Below are positions 63,404 to 64,000 of a stretch of 64,000 bases of DNA, in pieces (position 1 is the stretch's first letter; each line of letters begins with the position of its first letter). The position numbers and the translations under genes are program-made. This stretch comes from Myxocyprinus asiaticus. Its lineage: Eukaryota; Chordata; Actinopteri; Cypriniformes; Catostomidae. Where the stretch lies: positions 15,541,001-15,605,000 of the forward strand of contig NC_059382.1 of the NCBI RefSeq assembly GCF_019703515.2. Direction: 5' to 3'. The notes beneath the pieces were generated by a model. That model was not told where the DNA came from. It searched no databases and saw nothing but the letters and a program-made list of their open reading frames with translations.

Positions 63404-64000
63404 CCTCTCCACATTTCTGGGTTTGTAACGCGAAAGTAAACTACAGTGTTATAAACTTCTATAGCAGTGAATGAGAGACCACAACAAATGTCATTTTTGC
63501 CTTCCCATTTTCTCCAAAAGTTAAAGAAAAAATCCACTCTTACATTTTCACGAATTTCCCAAAAAAAATTATGGCAGAAAGGAGAAAAATGCCACATTTA
63601 CTGTCACTCTCTCAGTAGCTCTATTTGAAACCCCATCACAGTAATAAAATAATAAAAAAAGAAAAATATAAACAGGTTTATAAATATAAATAGACCACCT
63701 CATCCAGGTGGTGTCGGACCTATGCTTTGGTGCAGATCTGAGTGTGATTGCCGTGTTCATATATAACTATTCGAACTGAACCAAGGGAGAAAACGCACCA
63801 GGTTCCAAACCCAAGACCCTGCCCTGGTGACAGAATGATTTTTTCAAACAAGCCAGGTGTTTTTTTTTTGTTTGTTTTTCAAACCATTTACTCTGCAGGG
63901 AGTCCCAATGGTGATAAACAATGTATTAACAAAGTGATTAAGGACTTACAGCTGAGAGGCACTAATACACACTTCTCTCTCTGGCTGGTTGGCGATTATA
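63404..64000. other. Unrecognised right edge
   Basis: About 600 bases with short A- and T-runs; no gene or mobile element recognised. Confidence 0.45.

Overview
The window reads as teleost genomic DNA, most likely from a cyprinid or other cypriniform fish. The evidence is a dense mixture of Tc1/mariner copies of several lineages, tRNA-derived SINEs ending in a GGGGCCTGGGTAGCTCAG head, many copies of a short foldback element resembling the 'Angel' family described in zebrafish and relatives, a fish L1-type LINE, Gypsy-type LTR elements and long (CA)n, (TA)n and (GA)n microsatellites. There are no bacterial-type genes, operons, rRNA genes, intact tRNA genes or CRISPR arrays.

Only one host protein-coding exon is supported: minus strand, 10297-10464, 56 codons, flanked by a good acceptor and donor and phase 1 on both sides. 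From memory its peptide matches the C-terminal region of BCAS3, a vertebrate gene with very large introns. If that is right, about 53 kb (10465-64000) is upstream intron and about 10 kb (1-10296) is downstream intron of one minus-strand gene, and the rest of the window is intronic transposon sediment plus possible regulatory DNA.

Layout. 1-990: Tc1 element running off the left edge, transposase broken by an in-frame stop. 1485-1916 and 7839-8270: two minus-strand copies of one tRNA-derived SINE, each with exact target-site duplications. 6738-7196: a non-autonomous Tc1-like element. 10297-10464: the exon. 13767-16916: a foldback element whose two arms are separated by about 2.8 kb of non-coding repeat, itself interrupted by a Tc1-derived element (15031-15575). 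17.7-25.8 kb: mostly unique DNA and microsatellites. 25.8-27.5 kb: a CpG-rich block with CRE, CCAAT, ETS and YY1-like motifs, either an old LTR or an internal promoter. 27.4-28.1 kb: a perfect palindrome and two small DNA-transposon relics. 31.0-31.9 kb: a second Tc1 lineage with a broken transposase. 32.6-33.4 kb: two foldback-type elements in tandem. 36251-36491: a solo LTR. 40.7-42.1 kb: two unrelated MITEs almost abutting. 42966-48298: a nearly full-length but dead L1-type LINE with an 18-bp target duplication. 51.9-59.8 kb: more foldback copies, a second copy of the 15-kb Tc1-derived element, and another MITE. 60519-63398: a Gypsy-type LTR element with both LTRs, PBS, gag, protease and integrase but no reverse transcriptase/RNase H.

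No transposable element here looks able to move by itself: each recognised coding region carries stops, frameshifts or deletions. The window shows layered insertions (element inside element, LINE at the edge of a foldback), which gives a relative order of events. All alignments, mismatch counts and family names come from reading by eye and memory; no database search was run.
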